Assembly: GCF_000600005.1 (NCBI RefSeq)
Contig: NZ_CP007446.1
Coordinates: forward strand, 1,638,894 to 1,702,893
Origin: Snodgrassella alvi wkB2
Lineage (GTDB): Bacteria; Pseudomonadota; Gammaproteobacteria; Burkholderiales; Neisseriaceae
Length of the DNA: 64,000 nucleotides
Direction of reading: 5' to 3'
The notes under the pieces were generated by a model. It saw only the letters and a program-made list of their open reading frames with translations, did not search any database and was not told the origin of the DNA. Of this stretch, positions 59,490 to 64,000 are shown piece after piece. A program made the position numbers and the translations under genes. Positions within the stretch are counted from its first letter, which is position 1. Each line of letters starts with the position of its first letter.

Positions 59490-59639
59490 TTATATTTACG
59501 CTATACAAAACAAAAAACAATATTATTCACAATATATAATATTAATAACAATAATACGCACATAAAACAGACAAATTTAAAAAATAAATTTACGCAGCAA
59601 AATAGCGGTTAAAATTATACTATTAGCATGATAATCAAA

Positions 59640-60713
59640 TTAGAAAAGACTGCTCTGTTTTACGTTCAGATAATCATATAACGGTTTAGGGATACCATAC
59701 GCATTCAGATTATCAGCTGATACCCACTCACTAGCAATTGCAGAAGATGCAGCATTCTGCCCGGTATTTATCTGAGCAGCAAAAGGCAGAATAAGCAATT
59801 GACGATGAGTTAAACGATGACTGAATTCAATACCTTCAGTTAAATCTTCAGCAGTACAACCAAACTTTGCAGCAAGTTTATACAAATCATCCAGACTGTC
59901 TGCACATGGTACACACCATAAACCACCCCATATTCCTTTGGCAGGACGTTTATGTAAAAATATCGCACCATCGCAGTTACGTAAAACCAGCCAATATAAC
60001 GATAAATTTTTTACACTTACAGCTTTTTTCTTACGCGGTAATTCAGCAATACGGTTCTGGGCATATGCCTGACACAGATCGTTCATTGGACATGAACAGC
60101 ATATTGGCTTACTGCGCTTACATACCGTTGCACCCAAATCCATCAGCCCCTGAATATAAGCCGGCATATCTACAGCATTAAGTGGCAGCAAAGCTTCTGC
60201 TTTGCGCCAGAGCTGATCTTCAAAAGCTTTATTCGCAATATCACCGTCCAGAGCAAAAACCCGGCACAATACCCGCTTTACATTACCATCCAGAATGGTT
60301 TCGCGTGCATCAAAGCAAAATGCAGCAATCGCTGCTGCCGTACTGCGACCTACACCACATAAAGATTGTAATTCCACACGACTGTGTGGAAAATTTCCCG
60401 AAAATTCAGATATAACTTGCCTGGCAGCCTTATGCAAATTGCGTGCACGACTGTAGTAGCCCAGCCCTTGCCACAAACCCAGCACTTCATCTTCATCAGC
60501 CGCCGCCAGTGCTCGGACATCAGGAAATGCAGCCAGAAAGCGCGGATAATAATCAAGTACCGTGGACACCTGCGTTTGCTGCAACATAATTTCCGATAAC
60601 CATACCTTATATGGTTCACGACACTGCCATGGCAGACCATGCCGGCCATGCTGACGCTGCCAGCTTACCAGGCGAGGAGCAAACTCCGCTTCCTGCACTG
60701 CTTGTTTATTCAT
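59640..60713 (-). CDS. mutY: A/G-specific adenine DNA glycosylase
   Basis: MutY removes adenine mispaired with 8-oxoguanine. It has 357 residues. The catalytic E41 is in SEIMLQQTQ, the HhH motif LQSLCGVGRSTAAAI is at about 116-130, and D142 is in LDGNVKRVL. The [4Fe-4S] cluster ligands C198, C205, C208 and C214 follow the C-x6-C-x2-C-x5-C pattern. The C-terminal NUDIX-like domain (about 235-350; GAIFLHKRPAKGIWGGLWCVP) recognises 8-oxoG. GGGTG precedes the start. Monocistronic. Confidence 0.97.
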   Translation of the reverse strand: MNKQAVQEAEFAPRLVSWQRQHGRHGLPWQCREPYKVWLSEIMLQQTQVSTVLDYYPRFLAAFPDVRALAAADEDEVLGLWQGLGYYSRARNLHKAARQVISEFSGNFPHSRVELQSLCGVGRSTAAAIAAFCFDARETILDGNVKRVLCRVFALDGDIANKAFEDQLWRKAEALLPLNAVDMPAYIQGLMDLGATVCKRSKPICCSCPMNDLCQAYAQNRIAELPRKKKAVSVKNLSLYWLVLRNCDGAIFLHKRPAKGIWGGLWCVPCADSLDDLYKLAAKFGCTAEDLTEGIEFSHRLTHRQLLILPFAAQINTGQNAASSAIASEWVSADNLNAYGIPKPLYDYLNVKQSSLF

Positions 60714-60983
60714 AACACCCTAATTTAACATAAAAAAATCATGATCAGCCTGAATAATTCAGGTAATAAACTAATATGGGTGATTATAGACATAAAACAA
60801 GAATCTGCTTTAGAAAAGCAAAATTATTTCATAAGCATAAACAGAAAAATATTATCAATAGGGTTAAATTTCATGATATAAAATTTAAATAATAGTGACT
60901 ACTTATTAAAATCTACTGTAAAAAAATTTCAGAATTCATAGTTTTAAAATGAAAAAATAATATCCATGATAACCAATATGGTT

Positions 60984-62378
60984 TTATTTCAATTGATTGT
61001 ATATTTCACATGCTTCCTGATTACCATTTTTACAGCTCTTACCGAATAATTCTTTAGCTATCCGTTTATTTTGTTTGACACCGGTACCATTCAAAAACAT
61101 ATAGGCCAGATTATACTGAGCATCTGCATTTTCCTGTTTAGCCGCCAGCTGATAATATCTGGCTGCTTTTGCAAAGTCCTGTTTCACTCCTTCACCATTC
61201 TCATACATATTAGCTAAGCTATTTTGTGAGAACGAATCTCCCTGGTCGGCAGCCAATTGGTAGTATTTTAATGATTTTATATAATCTTGTTTAACACCCT
61301 CTCCCTCACTATACAAATACCCCAAATGAGCCTGAGCACCAATTTTTCCCTGATCTGCCGCTAATTGAAAATATTTGACAGCCTCTTCATAATTCTGTTC
61401 TATCTCTGTACCTTTGAAATACATTAATCCCATATTATATTGTGCAGCTGCCAATCCCTTTTTAGCAGCAAGACGATAACACTGAGCAGCTCTCTGATAA
61501 TCTTGTTCAATACCCTTACCATTAAACAGCATCAGCCCTAAATTATAGATAGCGTAAGAATACCCTTTTTTGGCTGCCAGTTTATAATATTTAACTGATT
61601 TAGAATAATCAGCCGGGACAATCTGACCAAACTCATAAATTACGCCCAGATTATATTGTGCAATTGCATTACCCTGATCAGCCGCTAATTTATAATATTT
61701 AATAGCTTCGGTATCATTTTGTTCAATACCACCATAGCCATATCTGTAATATGCACCAAGATTAAATAGTGCTTCCGGACTATTCTTTAAAGCTGCAATA
61801 TGAAAGTACTTTAAGGCTTGTTTGTGATTCTGTTTGACGCCTGAACCTTCGCTATACATCATACCCAGATTAGTCAGAGCATCGGCATGTCCTTGTTTAG
61901 CAGCCAGTTGATAATACTTAAATGCCTGCGCAAAATTTTGTTCTACCCCTATACCATTATAGTAAACATATCCTAAATGAAACTGTGCATTTATATTTCC
62001 TCTATCAGAGGCTAGCTGATAATAATATATAGCTTTATCATAATCCTGCTGAAGACTATTACCTTTTTCATACATGTTTGCCAGACTGAGCAAAGCATCT
62101 TCATTCCCTTGTTCAGCAGATAACCGGCAATAATAAAATGCCTTTGTAAAATCCTGTTTTACTCCTTCTCCATAGTAATACATCACGCCTAAATTATATT
62201 GAGCACCACTATCACCTTGTTCAGATGCTAACTTAAAATAGTTAAAAGCATTAATATAATTCTGCTCAACGCCTGCACCCTTGTAATACATTAATCCAAT
62301 AGTAAATTGGGCATTAACATCTCCTTTTTTTGCAGCTTCCAGAACACATAAAAAATTATCTGAACTTTTTGTTTCCAT
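60984..62378 (-). CDS. Sel1-like repeat protein, 464 residues
   Basis: About twelve Sel1-like (TPR-related) repeats of 36 residues, each with the pattern A-x-Y-x-L-G-x-M-Y-x-x-G-x-G-V-x-Q-x-Y-x-x-A. No signal peptide or membrane segment is seen, so it is predicted cytosolic or secreted by a non-classical route. The C-terminal capping segment IAKELFGKSCKNGNQEACEIYNQ has two Cys. Sel1 proteins scaffold protein-protein interactions; in bacteria some modulate host contact or act as immunity proteins. First (from the left) of at least three tandem genes read on the minus strand. Confidence 0.9.
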   Translation of the reverse strand: METKSSDNFLCVLEAAKKGDVNAQFTIGLMYYKGAGVEQNYINAFNYFKLASEQGDSGAQYNLGVMYYYGEGVKQDFTKAFYYCRLSAEQGNEDALLSLANMYEKGNSLQQDYDKAIYYYQLASDRGNINAQFHLGYVYYNGIGVEQNFAQAFKYYQLAAKQGHADALTNLGMMYSEGSGVKQNHKQALKYFHIAALKNSPEALFNLGAYYRYGYGGIEQNDTEAIKYYKLAADQGNAIAQYNLGVIYEFGQIVPADYSKSVKYYKLAAKKGYSYAIYNLGLMLFNGKGIEQDYQRAAQCYRLAAKKGLAAAQYNMGLMYFKGTEIEQNYEEAVKYFQLAADQGKIGAQAHLGYLYSEGEGVKQDYIKSLKYYQLAADQGDSFSQNSLANMYENGEGVKQDFAKAARYYQLAAKQENADAQYNLAYMFLNGTGVKQNKRIAKELFGKSCKNGNQEACEIYNQLK

Positions 62379-62555
62379 CTTCTTATTATTCCTTTTACAG
62401 TAAGCTTTTAAACTTTTTCAGAATATTTTTATCTGCAAATATAAACAACCTCAACCATAGAGATCAATAATAAAAAAGTTATATAGCATTCAGACATCAT
62501 CAAAGATTTTTGTACTACTTTTTTATAAATTTTCTGAAAATACTTTTATTTCTTT
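62367..62555. repeat. Recently duplicated intergenic block, copy 1 (other copy 63733-63920)
   Basis: From the first Met codons of each Sel1 gene through the intergenic DNA into the 3' end of the next gene, 62367-62555 and 63733-63920 are nearly identical by eye, including TCCATCTTCTTATTATTCCT and AGAGATCAATAATAAAAAAG. Only a few substitutions and a T-run length difference are seen. It marks a recent tandem gene duplication. Confidence 0.85.
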
Positions 62556-63744
62556 ATTCCAAAACCATTTTCTTCATAAGCTCCAGATTATGCTGAGCTC
62601 CAGAGTGTCCTTGTTCTGCCGCCAGATTAAAGTACTCATATGCCTCTGCATAATTTTGCTCTGCTCCTTCACCATTTATATACATAAAACCCAGAGCAAA
62701 TTGTGCATCACTATTTCCTTGTTCCGCAGCTGGCTTATAATATTCAAGACTTTTAATGAAGCTTTGTTCTACACCTTTACCATAATAATACATACTACCT
62801 GCATAATATTGAGCAATAGGATTCCCTTGCTCAGCGGCAGCTAGATAATACTCAAATGCTTTTGCATAATTCTGTTCTACACCATCACCGTTTTCATATA
62901 AAATACCTAAATTAATTTGTGCATCACTATTTCCCTGTTCTGCAGCCAGCTTATAATATTTATATGCCTCCGCATAATCCTGAGCAACACCTTCACCAGT
63001 TTTATAAATATATCCTAAAGTAAATTGTGCCTTACTATTACCCTGTTGCGCTGCTAACTGATAGTATTCAATACTTTTAGTATAATTTTGTTCTACGCCT
63101 TTTCCATAGTAATATAAATTAGCTAAGTTATACTGGGCAGTAACATCTCCTTGCGCAGCTGCAGCTGAATAATACTCAACCGCCTTTTCATAATTTTGCT
63201 CTACACCATAGCCGTTGTAATATAAAAATCCTAATTTACTTTGGGCAATATCAACTCCCTGTGCAGCTGCAGCCAAATAATACTCAGCTGCCTTTTCATA
63301 ATTCTGCTCTACACCATAACCATCTTCATACAATATACCTAAATTACTCTGAGCATTTGCATTTCCCTGTGCAGCTGCAGCTGAATAATACTTAGCTGCC
63401 TTTTCATAATTCTGCTCTACACCATAACCATCACTATACAATATACCCAGATTACATTGAGCGGCTGCATCCCCCTGTGCAGCTGCAGCCGCATAATATT
63501 CAGCTGCCTTTTCATAATTCTGCTCTACGCCATAGCCCTCGCTATACAATAAACCTAAATTGAATTGTGCATCGATATTTCCCTGTTCGGCAGCCAATTT
63601 ATAGTATTTATATGCTTCTACATAATTTTGCTCTGTTCCTTCTCCATCCTCATACATAACACCCAGAGCAAATTGTGCATCCGCATTCCCCTTTCGAGCC
63701 GCTTCCAGAGTATTTAAAAATTTATCTGATTTCTTCGTTTCCAT
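62554..63744 (-). CDS. Sel1-like repeat protein, 396 residues
   Basis: A close relative of the 60984 protein with about ten Sel1 repeats; starts METKKSDKFLNTLEAARKG, and the neighbour starts METKSSDNFLCVLEAAKKG. Middle repeats are highly alike (AQGDAAAQCNLGILYSDGYG and AQGNANAQSNLGILYEDGYG). It has no signal peptide. The last codons read LELMKKMVLE, where the homologous end at 63913 reads LELMQENGFGIKK; a missing base near 62574 explains the difference. Function unknown. Confidence 0.9.
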   Translation of the reverse strand: METKKSDKFLNTLEAARKGNADAQFALGVMYEDGEGTEQNYVEAYKYYKLAAEQGNIDAQFNLGLLYSEGYGVEQNYEKAAEYYAAAAAQGDAAAQCNLGILYSDGYGVEQNYEKAAKYYSAAAAQGNANAQSNLGILYEDGYGVEQNYEKAAEYYLAAAAQGVDIAQSKLGFLYYNGYGVEQNYEKAVEYYSAAAAQGDVTAQYNLANLYYYGKGVEQNYTKSIEYYQLAAQQGNSKAQFTLGYIYKTGEGVAQDYAEAYKYYKLAAEQGNSDAQINLGILYENGDGVEQNYAKAFEYYLAAAEQGNPIAQYYAGSMYYYGKGVEQSFIKSLEYYKPAAEQGNSDAQFALGFMYINGEGAEQNYAEAYEYFNLAAEQGHSGAQHNLELMKKMVLE

Positions 63745-63912
63745 CTTCTTATTATTCCTTTTACAGTAAGCTTTTAAACTTTTTCAGAATATTTTTATCT
63801 GCAAATATAAATAACCTCAATCATAGAGATCAATAATAAAAAAGTTATATAGCATTCAGACATCATCAAAGATTTTTGTACTACTTTTTTTATAAATTTT
63901 CTGAAAATACTT

Positions 63913-64000
63913 TTATTTCTTTATTCCAAAACCATTTTCTTGCATAAGCTCCAGATTATGCTGAGCTCCAGAGTGTCCTTGTTCTGCCGCCAGCTTATAG
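63913..64000 (-). CDS. Third Sel1-like repeat gene, partial (C-terminus only)
   Basis: The open frame enters from the right edge on the minus strand and encodes ...YKLAAEQGHSGAQHNLELMQENGFGIKK before TAA (plus 63913-63915). The sequence matches the end of the 62554 gene except for one extra base. Only the last 28 codons are in the window. Confidence 0.88.
   Translation of the reverse strand, partial: YKLAAEQGHSGAQHNLELMQENGFGIKK

Overview
The window reads as chromosomal DNA of a low-GC member of the Neisseriaceae (Betaproteobacteria), most like the bee-gut symbiont Snodgrassella. Reasons: the (gmk)-rpoZ-spoT order; an rpsU-yqeY-dnaG-rpoD macromolecular-synthesis cluster; an sspA-sspB pair; a CrgA-type LysR regulator; and a giant ESPR-type autotransporter with a pertactin-like barrel. 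The genus is inferred from style and gene content, not from a database search. I saw no prophage, insertion sequence, integrase or CRISPR array.

Layout. 1-8 kb: end of a probable gmk, rpoZ, a long bifunctional spoT, rpsU with a structured leader, yqeY, dnaG, rpoD and a CAU-anticodon tRNA. 8-15 kb: an AT-rich promoter region and a 1971-residue autotransporter made of Asn/Gly/Thr repeats. 15-19 kb: copper and peroxide defence, namely a Tat-exported CueO-like multicopper oxidase behind a textbook CueR-type promoter, then ahpC-ahpF. 19-25 kb: small membrane proteins, sspA-sspB, a Nif3-family protein and two tandem paralogous lipoproteins. 25-33 kb: carB, a LeuE-like exporter, carA, guaB, a DUF4124 protein, then uvrC. 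34.8-39.7 kb: a very AT-rich accessory island with a decayed membrane-protein gene, an intact paralogue and a phosphoethanolamine-transferase-like enzyme with an extra C-terminal domain. 39.7-50.6 kb: amiD-like amidase, relA, apt, kdsA and the tamA-tamB outer-membrane assembly operon. 50.6-53.8 kb: three degenerate tandem copies of a module made of the tamB tail, its terminator and a DUF3592 membrane-protein gene, with a lysR 5' remnant at one junction. 53.8-60.7 kb: lysR, glycerate kinase, a small HhH protein, mgtA with an upstream leader ORF and hairpin, and mutY. 60.9-64 kb: a tandem array of Sel1-repeat genes running off the window.

How the genes work together. Several themes recur. The stringent response has both long RSH enzymes (SpoT and RelA), omega and SspA/SspB. 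Envelope biogenesis has TamA/TamB, KdsA, the PEtN-transferase-like protein and the amidase. Metal and oxidative stress has the multicopper oxidase, AhpCF, MgtA and MutY. Nucleotide supply has CarAB, GuaB and Apt.

Most notable signals: (1) a 20-codon ORF encoding an acidic, MEEDSSRP-starting peptide, followed by a hairpin, in the roughly 255-nt mgtA leader; this resembles in architecture, not sequence, the mgtL ribosome-destabilisation switch of enterics. (2) The fossil tandem duplications behind tamB. (3) An orphan perfect Shine-Dalgarno inside a foldable rpsU leader. (4) Recent duplication with a terminal frameshift in the Sel1 array. (5) Mosaic identity between the paired lipoproteins.
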